A stretch of 64,000 nucleotides of DNA from NCBI RefSeq assembly GCF_004366715.1, contig NZ_SOQZ01000002.1, forward strand, positions 1 to 64,000, written 5' to 3'. The notes under the pieces were generated by a model. The model had not been told where the DNA came from and made no database searches. It saw nothing but the letters and a program-made list of their open reading frames with translations. Position 1 is the first letter of the stretch. The number at the start of each line of letters is the position of its first letter. The stretch is from Meridianimaribacter flavus. GTDB lineage: Bacteria; Bacteroidota; Bacteroidia; Flavobacteriales; Flavobacteriaceae. Made by a program: the position numbers and the translations under genes. Positions 45,179 through 55,021 of this stretch are shown one piece after another.

Positions 45179-48172
45179 ATGAGATGCATTTTCTCCCTTA
45201 TATCTATCATATACCTCTCTTTTACTACTATAAGTTGTGCTCAAGAAGAGAAACAACAAGCATTACCACAGCAAGATTTAACAAATCCATTGCTTCATAA
45301 AGATGTTGAAGCACAACAAAAATGGGTTGATAGCATTTACAATGCTATGTCTTTGGAAGAAAAGTTAGGGCAATTGTTTATGGTTCAAGTGTTTTCTAAT
45401 CAAGATAAAGCGACAAAAACCAAAATAGTTAAACTTATTAAAGACCAACACATAGGTGGATTAATTTATTCAAAAGGAGGACCAGTACGTCAAGCTAGAC
45501 TTAATAACGAATTGCAGGCTGCTGCTAAAGTTCCGTTGTTAATTGGTATGGATGCAGAATGGGGTTTAAGCATGCGTTTAGATTCTACTTATGCATTTCC
45601 TTGGAATATGACACTAGGAGCTATTAGAGATAATGCATTAGTTGAAAAAACAGGTTATCAAATAGGAGAGCATAACAAACGTCTTGGAGTGCATTTTAAT
45701 TTTGCGCCAGTAGTAGATATTAATACAAATCCTAAAAACCCAATTATCGGTAATCGTTCGTTTGGTGAGGATAGAGATAACGTTACCGAAAAAGCTTTAG
45801 CATTTATGAAAGGAATGCAAAGTGCTGGCGTATTGGCAAACGCTAAACATTTTCCAGGTCATGGTGATACCGAAAGCGATTCGCATAAAACATTACCTAC
45901 GATTACATTTGATGAAAAACGAATTGATTCTATAGAGCTATATCCTTACAAAAAACTAATAAAAGAAGGCTTAAGCAGTGTTATGGTTGCACATCTTAGC
46001 GTACCTAGTTTAGAACCAAGACCAGGTTATCCTTCGTCATTATCTAAACACATTGTTACTGATATTTTAAAAGACTCACTTCAGTTTAAAGGATTAATTT
46101 TTACTGATGCGCTTGAAATGAAAGGTGTTGCTGATTATGTTGAAAAAGGTATAGATGGCAACAGTACTACAAAAATGCCTCAAGGAGGTGAAAATGATTT
46201 AAAAGCCTTTTTAGCAGGTAATGATGTGATGTTAATGTCTGAAAACCCTGAACAAGCCATAAAACTATTTGCTACTGCTTATACTGATAGTATTATTACT
46301 GAAGAACGATTATCGCATTCGGTGAAAAAAATATTGATGGCAAAATATAAAGTTGGTTTAAATAAGTATTCACCTATAGGAATCCACAATTTGGTTGAAG
46401 ACTTAAATAGACTTAAAGATGATTTGCTGTACGAAAACCTTATGGAGAATGCGATAACGGTTGTGCGCAATAAAGAAGATATCTTACCATTACGAAAGCT
46501 TGATGAAAAGAAAATTGCTTATGTAAGCTTTGGAGATGATGATGGTACTCCGTTTTATGAGGAATTAAAAAAATACACTAAAGTACACCATGTTAAAGCC
46601 GAAAAGCTTGATGAATTACTTACTAAACTTCAAAATTATAATACAGTAATTGTTGGGTTACATAAGTCTAATGCTTCGCCTTGGAAAGACTATAAGTTTA
46701 AAGATCAAGAATTGGTTTGGTTGTACGAAATTGCAAGAACCAATAAAGTTATTTTAGACGTATTTGCACGTCCTTATGCGTTAATCGATTTGCATACTGT
46801 TGAAAACATAGAAGGTATTGTGGTTAGTTACCAAAACAGTACTATAGCTCAGCAAAAATCTGCTCAAGTAGTATTTGGAGCTGTTGCTGCAAAAGGCGCA
46901 TTACCTGTGTCTACAGGCATTCATTTTAAAGTAGGCGACGGAATTACTTATAACAGTATAAAATCCTTGAGTTATGGCTTGCCAGAGCAAGTTGGTATGA
47001 GTTCTGAAAAGTTATCAAAACTAGATTCAGTGGCTAATTATGCTATTAGCAATCAAATGACTCCTGGTATACAGCTATTAGTTGCCAGAAAAGGGAAAGT
47101 GGTTTACAACAAAAACTTTGGAAAACATAGATACGAAGGAGATGACAAAGTAAAATTTGAAGATTTGTATGATGTAGCTTCTTTAACCAAAATTTTGGCA
47201 ACACTACCATTGCTTATGGAGTTAGAAGAAAAAGGAGCAGTATCGTTAGACACTAAACTATCTAAAATTTTACCTGAGTATAAAAGTTCGAATAAATCTG
47301 ACATTACCATAAAAGAAATGCTATCGCATTATGCAAGATTAAAACCTTGGATTCCATTTTATGCAGCCACATTAGATAGCGTCACAAAAAAACCAGATGC
47401 TAAATACTACCGAAGAAAATACAGCCCTAACTTTAGTATTAAAGTAGCAGAAGAAGTTTATCTACGTCACGATTATCCTGATTCTATACAAAAAATCATA
47501 AAGGATAGCGATTTACTATCAAGACAAAGGTATAGGTATAGCGATTTACCATATTATATTTTAAAGAAATATATTGAGAGCTATTACGACAAACCTCTTG
47601 ATGAACTAGTTCAAGAACACTTTTACCAATCATTGGGAGCAAATTATACTACATACAATCCGTCACAACTTTTTAGTAACTCACAGATAGTTCCTACTGA
47701 AATTGACGACTATTACAGATATCAAGAAGTACATGGTTATGTACATGACATGGGAGCAGCAATGCAAAATGGAGTAGGTGGTCATGCAGGAATTTTTAGC
47801 AATGCTAATGATGTTGCCAAAATCATGCAAATGTTTTTGCAAAAAGGCTTTTATGGAGGTAAGCGATACTTTAAAACAGAAACTTTAGATAAGTTCAATA
47901 AATGTTACTATTGTCATAGAGATAACAGGAGAGGAGTTGGTTTTGATAAACCACAATTAGGTGAAGAAGGTCCAACCTGTGGTTGTTTATCCTTACAAAG
48001 TTTTGGGCATTCAGGGTTTACAGGAACCTATGCTTGGGCAGATCCTGAAGAAGAAATAGTTTATATCTTTTTAGCAAATAGAACCTATCCTAGAGCTGGA
48101 AAAAACTTGCTTTTAAGAGAAAATATTAGAACCGAAATACAACGTTTAATTTACGAAGCGATTATAGAATAA
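45179..48172 (+). CDS. GH3 beta-N-acetylglucosaminidase fused to a serine hydrolase (beta-lactamase-like)
   Basis: The 997-residue protein begins with a signal sequence ending in ISCAQEE, likely a lipoprotein. The GH3 domain (~50-400) has KHFPGHGDTESDSH, the NagZ His-Asp dyad region, and acts on muropeptide or chitin-derived GlcNAc. A GH3 C-terminal-like alpha/beta domain follows (~410-600). A class C beta-lactamase/DD-peptidase-like domain (~605-997) has Ser668-x-x-Lys671 (ASLTKIL), YSDLPYY and GHSGFTGT motifs. This fusion is common in Bacteroidota. It may recycle peptidoglycan fragments in the periplasm. bshA follows after 2 bp. Confidence 0.92.
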   Translation: MRCIFSLISIIYLSFTTISCAQEEKQQALPQQDLTNPLLHKDVEAQQKWVDSIYNAMSLEEKLGQLFMVQVFSNQDKATKTKIVKLIKDQHIGGLIYSKGGPVRQARLNNELQAAAKVPLLIGMDAEWGLSMRLDSTYAFPWNMTLGAIRDNALVEKTGYQIGEHNKRLGVHFNFAPVVDINTNPKNPIIGNRSFGEDRDNVTEKALAFMKGMQSAGVLANAKHFPGHGDTESDSHKTLPTITFDEKRIDSIELYPYKKLIKEGLSSVMVAHLSVPSLEPRPGYPSSLSKHIVTDILKDSLQFKGLIFTDALEMKGVADYVEKGIDGNSTTKMPQGGENDLKAFLAGNDVMLMSENPEQAIKLFATAYTDSIITEERLSHSVKKILMAKYKVGLNKYSPIGIHNLVEDLNRLKDDLLYENLMENAITVVRNKEDILPLRKLDEKKIAYVSFGDDDGTPFYEELKKYTKVHHVKAEKLDELLTKLQNYNTVIVGLHKSNASPWKDYKFKDQELVWLYEIARTNKVILDVFARPYALIDLHTVENIEGIVVSYQNSTIAQQKSAQVVFGAVAAKGALPVSTGIHFKVGDGITYNSIKSLSYGLPEQVGMSSEKLSKLDSVANYAISNQMTPGIQLLVARKGKVVYNKNFGKHRYEGDDKVKFEDLYDVASLTKILATLPLLMELEEKGAVSLDTKLSKILPEYKSSNKSDITIKEMLSHYARLKPWIPFYAATLDSVTKKPDAKYYRRKYSPNFSIKVAEEVYLRHDYPDSIQKIIKDSDLLSRQRYRYSDLPYYILKKYIESYYDKPLDELVQEHFYQSLGANYTTYNPSQLFSNSQIVPTEIDDYYRYQEVHGYVHDMGAAMQNGVGGHAGIFSNANDVAKIMQMFLQKGFYGGKRYFKTETLDKFNKCYYCHRDNRRGVGFDKPQLGEEGPTCGCLSLQSFGHSGFTGTYAWADPEEEIVYIFLANRTYPRAGKNLLLRENIRTEIQRLIYEAIIE

Positions 48173-48174
48173 AA

Positions 48175-49311
48175 ATGAAAATAGGAATTGTTTGTTATCC
48201 TACATTTGGAGGAAGTGGAGTTGTTGCTACCGAACTTGGTTTAGAACTTTCTAAACGTGGTCACGAAATACATTTTATCACTTACAGTCAACCTGTACGA
48301 TTAGAATTATTAAGTACAAAAGTACACTTTCATGAAGTAAATGTACCTGAATATCCATTGTTTCATTATCAACCTTATGAGTTAGCATTATCTAGCAAGT
48401 TGGTAGATATGGTAAAACTTCATGGTATTGAAATACTACACGTGCATTATGCGATTCCTCATGCTTATGCAGCATATATGGCTAAAAAGATGTTGCAAGA
48501 AGAAGGTATTTATGTTCCTATTGTAACAACGCTTCACGGAACAGATATTACGCTTGTTGGTAACCATCCATTTTATAAGCCTGCAGTAACATTTAGTATC
48601 AACAAATCTGATGCTGTAACGTCAGTTTCTGAAAGTTTAAAAGAGGACACTTTAAGATTATTTGATATAAAAAATGATATAGAAGTTATTCCAAACTTTA
48701 TTGATATTGGTAAATACAAGCATACGTTTACCGATTGTCAACGAGGTATGATGGCTAATGAAGACGAAAAAATAATTACCCACATTAGTAACTTTAGACC
48801 TGTAAAACAAATTACTGATGTTGTAAAGGTGTTTTATAATATTCAAAAGGAAATTCCTGCTAAACTAATGATGGTAGGAGAAGGTCCTGAGCGTAAACCT
48901 GCTGAACAATTATGCGAACAGTTAGGAATAAGCGATAAGGTTATTTTCTTTGGTAATAGTAATGAAGTTGATAGAATTTTGTGTTTTAGTGATTTGTTCT
49001 TGTTGCCTTCAATAACTGAAAGTTTTGGATTAGCGGCTCTTGAAGCTATGGTGTCTGGAGTTCCTGTTATTTCTAGTAATACAGGTGGAATTCCAGAGGT
49101 AAATATTGAAGGAGTTACAGGGTTTTTAAGTAATGTAAATGATGTGGAAAGTATGAGTAAAAATGCAGTTCATATTTTAAGTGATGAAGAACGCTTAGCA
49201 ACATTTAAGCAAAACGCTAGGGAAGAAGCAGCTAAGTTTGATATTCATAAAATAGTTCCGCAATACGAAGCAATATATAAAGATACCTTGCAAAAATGTA
49301 TGGTACTGTAA
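48175..49311 (+). CDS. bshA: N-acetyl-alpha-D-glucosaminyl L-malate synthase BshA
   Basis: The 378-residue GT4-family glycosyltransferase links GlcNAc from UDP-GlcNAc to L-malate, the first step of bacillithiol synthesis. Motifs are GIVCYPTFGGSGVVATELG at the N-terminus, VTTLHGTDITLVG near 120-135, SNFRPVKQ near 205 and the GT4 donor site ITESFGLAALEAMVSGVPVI in the C-terminal domain (quoted in part). The start and length match BshA. It lies 2 bp after the GH3 fusion gene and is probably co-transcribed with it; a terminator follows. bshB and bshC are not in this window. Confidence 0.95.
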   Translation: MKIGIVCYPTFGGSGVVATELGLELSKRGHEIHFITYSQPVRLELLSTKVHFHEVNVPEYPLFHYQPYELALSSKLVDMVKLHGIEILHVHYAIPHAYAAYMAKKMLQEEGIYVPIVTTLHGTDITLVGNHPFYKPAVTFSINKSDAVTSVSESLKEDTLRLFDIKNDIEVIPNFIDIGKYKHTFTDCQRGMMANEDEKIITHISNFRPVKQITDVVKVFYNIQKEIPAKLMMVGEGPERKPAEQLCEQLGISDKVIFFGNSNEVDRILCFSDLFLLPSITESFGLAALEAMVSGVPVISSNTGGIPEVNIEGVTGFLSNVNDVESMSKNAVHILSDEERLATFKQNAREEAAKFDIHKIVPQYEAIYKDTLQKCMVL

Positions 49312-49324
49312 AAAAAGAAAAACC

Positions 49325-49350
49325 ACCTTTTGCAAGGTGGTTTTTTTATA
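49325..49350. terminator. Terminator after bshA
   Basis: AACCACCTT-TTGC-AAGGTGGTT gives a 9-bp stem and a T run. It is flanked by an A run on the other side and can also end the convergent barrel-protein gene. Confidence 0.85.
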
Positions 49351-49368
49351 AAAGTAGTTTCTTAATTA

Positions 49369-49845
49369 TTAGAATTGATATCTAATACCTAAGGCTATAT
49401 CAAAATCAACATCGTCTCTATAGTCTCCAAAGCCTAACTCTGGTCTAAAGTCAAGTGACAATAGTAAAGGAATATCAAAATTATATTCAATACCTATATC
49501 ACCAGCAGCAAAGATGAATGTTTCATCATCAAAATCATTGTTATCGAAGCTGTATGAACCAACTCCACCACCAGCACCAGCATACCAGTTAAAGCCACCA
49601 TCTATATTCCAAACCCATTGGTATAAACCAGCAAGTTTAAAACCGTCGTATCCATTTCCACTTCGCCAACCTAAATCAAACTCTAATCGGTTATTATCAC
49701 CTAATCCTCTTTGGTAAGAAACTTCTGCTCCAAATCCGTCACTATCACCTAGTCTAAGACCTATAGCGTTTGGAGAAATATCTTGCGCATTCGATAATGT
49801 AGTAAAGCCAATAAATGCAATGGCTAATAAAAATAATTTTTTCAT
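49369..49845 (-). CDS. Small outer-membrane beta-barrel protein
   Basis: The 158-residue protein has a signal peptide (MKKLFLLAIAFIGFTTLSNA, before QD). The rest consists of alternating polar and aromatic strands (GFGAEVSYQRGL, NRLEFDLGWRS, GFKLAGLYQWVW, FNWYAGAGGGVG, DIGIEYNF, LSLDFRPELGFG) ending in IALGIRYQF, with a terminal Phe typical of barrels. It suits an eight-stranded OmpX/PagP-like pore or structural barrel. The exact role is unknown. It is a single-gene unit, divergent from the FAD-linked oxidase gene. Confidence 0.83.
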   Translation of the reverse strand: MKKLFLLAIAFIGFTTLSNAQDISPNAIGLRLGDSDGFGAEVSYQRGLGDNNRLEFDLGWRSGNGYDGFKLAGLYQWVWNIDGGFNWYAGAGGGVGSYSFDNNDFDDETFIFAAGDIGIEYNFDIPLLLSLDFRPELGFGDYRDDVDFDIALGIRYQF

Positions 49846-49970
49846 AAATTTTAAAGTTTTAAAGTTTTAACGCAGCTACTTAATGTTTATTTTAGTTGAA
49901 TAATAAATATAAGCAAAAAGAGCATGCATAGTATATATACGATAAAAATAAATATTAAGATGTTAAGAAT

Positions 49971-52868
49971 ATGCTAAAGAGCCTAAAAGACCAACTAGAA
50001 GGTGAGTTGTTTTTTGACGATTTAACAACGTCTATTTATGCTACTGATGCTTCTGTTTATCGTATGAAACCTTCTGCTGTTGCATACCCAAAAACAGTAC
50101 AAGACATTAAAACACTTATTGCTTATGCCAATACAAATAACACCTCATTAATACCTAGAACCGCAGGAACATCATTAGCAGGACAATGTGTTGGCAAAGG
50201 TATTGTTGTTGATGTATCCAAGTATTTTACAAAAATTATCTCTCTTGATAAAGAGAACAAAACAGTTACTGTTCAACCAGGAGTGGTTAGAGATGTGCTT
50301 AACAATTATCTAAAACCCTACGGACTCTTTTTTGGACCTAACACATCAACATCCAATCGTTGTATGATAGGAGGAATGGTTGGCAATAATTCATCAGGGA
50401 CAACCTCTATTCAATATGGAGTTACAAGAGATAAAGTTGTAGAATTACATACTGTGTTAAGTGATGGAAGCGAAGTGGTTTTTGGAGATCTATCCAAAAA
50501 TGAGTTTAACACTAAAATGGCATTAAATACTTTAGAAGGTCATATTTACAAAAGTATGTTCTCTGAATTAGAACCTGAAACTGTTAGAGCCAATATAAAA
50601 GCTAATTTTCCAAAACCAGAAATTCATCGTCGCAATACTGGTTATGCCATTGACGAACTTATAAATACCGAACTCTTTGAAGGCGAACACCCTTTTAATA
50701 TGTGTAAGCTGCTTTCGGGTAGTGAAGGTACTTTGGCATTCACAACGCAAATCACTTTAAAACTTGACGAGCTACCACCAACCAAAAGTATAATGGTAGC
50801 TGCACATTTTAGTACTATAAACAGTTGTCTTGATGCAGTTGCAGCTACTATGAACCACAACTTGTATACTTGTGAAATGCTAGATAAAACCATATTGGAT
50901 TTAACAAAGCATAACAAAGTTCAGCAAGCTAACAGGCAGTTTATTAAAGGAGATCCTGAGGCTATATTAATGTGCGAAATTAGAGCAAATACCATTGATG
51001 AAGCTAAAAAACAAGTAGAAGCTCTAATAAAAACTATAGAATTAACAGGCTTAAGTTATGCTAATGTTATTCTAATGGATGACGCTATTGATAAAGCCAA
51101 CGAACTTAGAAAAGCAGGTTTAGGTTTGTTGGGTAATATGATTGGTGATAAAAAGTCAGCTGCATGTATTGAAGATACTGCTGTTGCGCTTCCCGATTTA
51201 GCAAATTACATTAGTGAGTTTACACAAATAATGAATAGCTATAAACAAAAAGCTATTTATTATGCACATGCTGGAGCAGGAGAATTGCATTTGAGACCAG
51301 TTTTAAATCTTAAAAAGTCTGAAGATGTTATTTTATTTAGAAAAATAACCACTGATGTAGCAAAATTAGTGAAGAAATATAAAGGCTCTATGAGTGGAGA
51401 GCATGGAGATGGTATTGTAAGAGCTGAATTTATCCCGATGATGATTGGCGAGGACAACTACCAGTTATTAAAACGTATCAAATCTGCTTTTGATCCAAAT
51501 AATATCTTCAATCCTGGAAAAATTGTAGATGCATATCCAATGGACGAATCTCTGCGTTATGTTACTGACAGAAAAGAGCCAATAGTTGAAACACTTATGG
51601 ATTTTTCAGCATCAGAAGGCATTTTACGTGAAGCTGAAAAGTGCAATGGTTCTGGTGATTGTAGAAAATTACCTGAATTTGGAGGAACAATGTGTCCAAG
51701 TTATCGTGCTACTAAAAACGAAAAAGACACCACAAGAGCTAGAGCTAATGCATTGCGTGAGTTTTTAACACAATCGGATAAAGTAAATAAGTTTAATCAT
51801 CATGAATTGAAAGAAGTTTTCGATTTGTGCTTGAGCTGTAAAGCCTGTGCTAGTGAATGCCCAAGCAGTGTGGATGTTGCTACTCTAAAGGCTGAGTTTC
51901 AGTATCAATATCAAAAGGCAAACGGATTTAAATCTAAAGACCGTTTTTTTGCACAATCCACTAAGTACAATAAACTAGCTGCTCAATTTCCAAAGTTATC
52001 CAATGCATTATTTCAGCAGAAATTCACATCAAGTATAATTAAAAAGAGAATTGGTGTTCATGCAGATAGAAGTTTGCCAAAAGTTACCAAGCCGTTTTCT
52101 AAGCTACAACAATATCAAACTAATACTATTGTTAAACCTATAAAAACGGTTTATCTCTTCGTAGATGAATTTATTAATTACTTAGAGTCTCATATCGCTC
52201 TTGATGCAAAAATCCTTTTAGAAGCCTTGAATTATAAAGTCGTTATAATCGACACTATAGAAAGTGGGCGAAGCTATATTTCAAAAGGGTTTTTAGTGGA
52301 GGCTAAAATATTGACTAATAGAAATATAAAATACTTTAATTCATTAATTACTGAAAGCACACCGTTAGTAGGTATTGAACCTTCAGCTATATTAACTTTT
52401 AAAGATGAATATATAAAATTAGCAGACGATAAAACATCTTCTGAAGCAATTGCAAAACACACCTTCTTAGTAGAAGAGTTTATCCAACAAGAAATCGAAT
52501 TGGGTAACATAAAACCAGAGCAATTTACTTTAGAAGCAAAAACCATAAAGTTTCATGGACATTGTCATCAAAAGGCATTGGTAAATCAACTTTCTAGTTT
52601 TACAGTTTTAAATCTTCCTAAAAACTATAAAGTCACTATTATTCCTAGTGGTTGTTGTGGAATGGCAGGAAGTTTTGGTTATGAAAAAGAGCATTATAAA
52701 GTGAGTATGCAAGTTGGCAATCAAACCTTGTTTCCTGCTGTAAAAAAAGCCTCTAAAGATGTGATTATTTCAGCTAATGGAACTAGTTGTAGACATCAAA
52801 TAAAAGATGGAACTTCTCGAGAAGCATTGCATCCAATCACTATATTAAAAGAAGCTTTATTAAAATAA
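49971..52868 (+). CDS. FAD-linked oxidase and Fe-S protein fusion (GlcD-GlcF/Dld-like)
   Basis: The 965-residue protein combines a VAO-type FAD domain (~30-500: YPKTVQDIKTLIAYA, PRTAGTSLAGQCVGKG, MIGGMVGNNSSGT) with a ferredoxin domain (CNGSGDCRK near 560 and CLSCKACASECPSS near 622-635) and a CCG-type C-terminal domain (HGHCHQKAL near 864 and GCCGMAGSFGYEKEH near 902). This is the fused D-lactate/glycolate dehydrogenase architecture. It probably oxidises a D-2-hydroxy acid and passes electrons to the respiratory chain. The precise substrate is inferred only at class level. Confidence 0.92.
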   Translation: MLKSLKDQLEGELFFDDLTTSIYATDASVYRMKPSAVAYPKTVQDIKTLIAYANTNNTSLIPRTAGTSLAGQCVGKGIVVDVSKYFTKIISLDKENKTVTVQPGVVRDVLNNYLKPYGLFFGPNTSTSNRCMIGGMVGNNSSGTTSIQYGVTRDKVVELHTVLSDGSEVVFGDLSKNEFNTKMALNTLEGHIYKSMFSELEPETVRANIKANFPKPEIHRRNTGYAIDELINTELFEGEHPFNMCKLLSGSEGTLAFTTQITLKLDELPPTKSIMVAAHFSTINSCLDAVAATMNHNLYTCEMLDKTILDLTKHNKVQQANRQFIKGDPEAILMCEIRANTIDEAKKQVEALIKTIELTGLSYANVILMDDAIDKANELRKAGLGLLGNMIGDKKSAACIEDTAVALPDLANYISEFTQIMNSYKQKAIYYAHAGAGELHLRPVLNLKKSEDVILFRKITTDVAKLVKKYKGSMSGEHGDGIVRAEFIPMMIGEDNYQLLKRIKSAFDPNNIFNPGKIVDAYPMDESLRYVTDRKEPIVETLMDFSASEGILREAEKCNGSGDCRKLPEFGGTMCPSYRATKNEKDTTRARANALREFLTQSDKVNKFNHHELKEVFDLCLSCKACASECPSSVDVATLKAEFQYQYQKANGFKSKDRFFAQSTKYNKLAAQFPKLSNALFQQKFTSSIIKKRIGVHADRSLPKVTKPFSKLQQYQTNTIVKPIKTVYLFVDEFINYLESHIALDAKILLEALNYKVVIIDTIESGRSYISKGFLVEAKILTNRNIKYFNSLITESTPLVGIEPSAILTFKDEYIKLADDKTSSEAIAKHTFLVEEFIQQEIELGNIKPEQFTLEAKTIKFHGHCHQKALVNQLSSFTVLNLPKNYKVTIIPSGCCGMAGSFGYEKEHYKVSMQVGNQTLFPAVKKASKDVIISANGTSCRHQIKDGTSREALHPITILKEALLK

Positions 52869-52871
52869 AAA

Positions 52872-53714
52872 CTACTTTTTGCTGTGTTGGTCAACGATAG
52901 TTATAGCAGCTATTAAGTCTTTTACTTCCATATCTTTAATGTCTTCATCAGCAAAGAATGGAGAGAGTTTGTCTTTACTGTAATTGTATATTTTCCAACG
53001 TTTAAATTGGTACTCTAAAGCGGTAAAATTTTCAACCCAATCACCAGAATTCAAATAGGTAGTTTTACCGTGTTTATTTTCTTTAATAATCATTTTAGGT
53101 TGATGAATATGACCACAAATAACATAGTCATAACCGTTTTCAATAGCTAAATCTGAAGCTACTTCTTCAAAATCATTAATGTATTTTACAGCACGTTTAA
53201 CGCTGTTTTTAATCTTTTTGGATAGTGAGTATTTTTCTTTACCCATTCGTTCTAAACACCAGTTAGTAAAGCGGTTGAGAAGAATTAATAAATCGTAACC
53301 ATAACCACCTAATTTCGCTAACCATTTTGCGTTTTGAATAGACACATCAAATACGTCACCATGGAAAATCCAAGCTTTTTTTCCGTCAAGCTCTAATACA
53401 ATTTTATCAACTATAGAAATTTTTCCAATTTTGGTATCGCTAAATTTACGTAGCATTTCATCATGGTTCCCTGTAATGTAAATAACTTCTACACCATCTG
53501 AAGCCATGTCAATTATTTTCTTGATCACTCTTAAATGCGACTTAGGAAAATAACGTTTGCTAAACTGCCATATATCGATAATATCGCCATTTAGCACTAA
53601 CTTTTTAGGCTGAATGCTGTTAAGGTAGGTAAGTAATTGTTTAGCGTGACAGCCATAAGTTCCTAGATGTACATCAGAAATTACAGCTACTTCTACTTTT
53701 CGTTTAATCTTCAA
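52872..53714 (-). CDS. UDP-2,3-diacylglucosamine diphosphatase-like metallophosphoesterase
   Basis: The 280-residue calcineurin-like phosphoesterase has the metal-binding blocks VAVISDVHLGTYGCH (D-x-H), LVLNGDIIDIW (GD), YITGNHDEML (GNHD) and VICGHIHQPKMI (GHxH). LpxH-like enzymes hydrolyse UDP-2,3-diacylglucosamine to lipid X and UMP in lipid A synthesis; in Bacteroidota such proteins commonly fill this role. It is longer than E. coli LpxH (240). Its stop lies 3 bp from that of the convergent FAD oxidase gene. Confidence 0.88.
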   Translation of the reverse strand: MKIKRKVEVAVISDVHLGTYGCHAKQLLTYLNSIQPKKLVLNGDIIDIWQFSKRYFPKSHLRVIKKIIDMASDGVEVIYITGNHDEMLRKFSDTKIGKISIVDKIVLELDGKKAWIFHGDVFDVSIQNAKWLAKLGGYGYDLLILLNRFTNWCLERMGKEKYSLSKKIKNSVKRAVKYINDFEEVASDLAIENGYDYVICGHIHQPKMIIKENKHGKTTYLNSGDWVENFTALEYQFKRWKIYNYSKDKLSPFFADEDIKDMEVKDLIAAITIVDQHSKK

Positions 53715-53901
53715 GGCAAATACTAGGTTTTAAATGCAAATAACACATTTATATATTACTTAATGTTTAAGAGCCAATTAATTAACCGTGAGTTTATGGT
53801 TAAGAGAATGTTATTAAATTTCCTTAGCTAAAGGCAGTCTTTATGAAATTCAATTTTTGTTTCTGTAATATTACATTTACATTAGCGTAAAATAAATGTA
53901 T

Positions 53902-54972
53902 ATGGCAGGAAATTCCTTCGGAAAATTATTTAAGCTTACCACATTTGGTGAGTCTCATGGAGTAGCAATAGGTGGTATTATTGATGGTTGTCCAGCAGGT
54001 TTAACTTTAGATTTTGATGCAATTCAAAATGAATTAAACCGAAGAAAACCAGGACAATCAGACATTGTTACCCAACGTAAAGAACCTGATACTGTAGAGT
54101 TCTTGTCAGGTATTTTTGAAGGTAAAACTACAGGAACTCCTATTGGTTTTACAATTCACAACACCAATCAAAAATCAAAAGACTATTCGCATATAAAAGA
54201 TACTTACAGACCAAGTCATGCCGATTATACTTACGACCAAAAATATGGCACAAGAGATTATCGTGGTGGAGGACGTAGTTCTGCTAGAGAAACTGCAAGT
54301 AGAGTAGTAGCAGGAGCTATTGCAAAGCAAATTTTAAAAGACATAAAAATAAATGCTTACACATCTTCAGTTGGTGATATTTATTTAGAAAAACCTTATC
54401 AGGACTTAGATTTTAGTAAAACCGAAAGCAATACAGTACGTTGTCCAGACAATGCTGTTGCAGAACAAATGATTACTAAAATAAAAGCCATAAGAAAAGA
54501 AGGTGACACCATTGGTGGCACTGTAACTTGTGTGCTTCAAAATGTTCCTGTTGGCTTGGGAGAGCCTGTGTTTGATAAGCTTCACGCTGAATTAGGTAAA
54601 GCCATGTTATCCATAAACGCAGTAAAAGGATTTGAATACGGAAGTGGATTTTGTGGTACAAAAATGAAAGGTAGTGAGCATAATGATTTATTTAATGCTG
54701 ATGGAAGCACAAAAAGTAACTTATCTGGAGGTATTCAAGGTGGAATTAGCAATGGAATGGACATCTATTTTAGAGTTGCTTTTAAGCCAGTTGCTACTAT
54801 AATGCAAAATCAAGACACCATAAATAGTGAAGGAGAAATGGTAGAAATGCACGGAAAAGGAAGACATGATCCTTGTGTAGTTCCTAGAGCAATTCCAATT
54901 GTTGAAGCCATGGCTGCATTGGTATTAGCAGATTACGCACTTCTGAGAAGACAAGAGTCTCGCGATTGGTAA
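53902..54972 (+). CDS. aroC: Chorismate synthase
   Basis: The 356-residue enzyme converts 5-enolpyruvylshikimate 3-phosphate to chorismate using reduced FMN. Motifs are [19 protein letters not shown] at the N-terminus, [14 protein letters not shown] and [17 protein letters not shown] (~110-140), and [19 protein letters not shown] near the C-terminus. The ATG at 53902 gives the family N-terminus [10 protein letters not shown]; the ATG two codons earlier (53896) is an alternative. It follows a 180-bp divergent intergenic region and precedes the symporter gene by 49 bp. Confidence 0.97.
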   Translation: MAGNSFGKLFKLTTFGESHGVAIGGIIDGCPAGLTLDFDAIQNELNRRKPGQSDIVTQRKEPDTVEFLSGIFEGKTTGTPIGFTIHNTNQKSKDYSHIKDTYRPSHADYTYDQKYGTRDYRGGGRSSARETASRVVAGAIAKQILKDIKINAYTSSVGDIYLEKPYQDLDFSKTESNTVRCPDNAVAEQMITKIKAIRKEGDTIGGTVTCVLQNVPVGLGEPVFDKLHAELGKAMLSINAVKGFEYGSGFCGTKMKGSEHNDLFNADGSTKSNLSGGIQGGISNGMDIYFRVAFKPVATIMQNQDTINSEGEMVEMHGKGRHDPCVVPRAIPIVEAMAALVLADYALLRRQESRDW

Positions 54973-55021
54973 GAGTTAAGTTTAATTTAAATGAATTTCT
55001 GCTTTTGTAGAAAGTTTTAGT

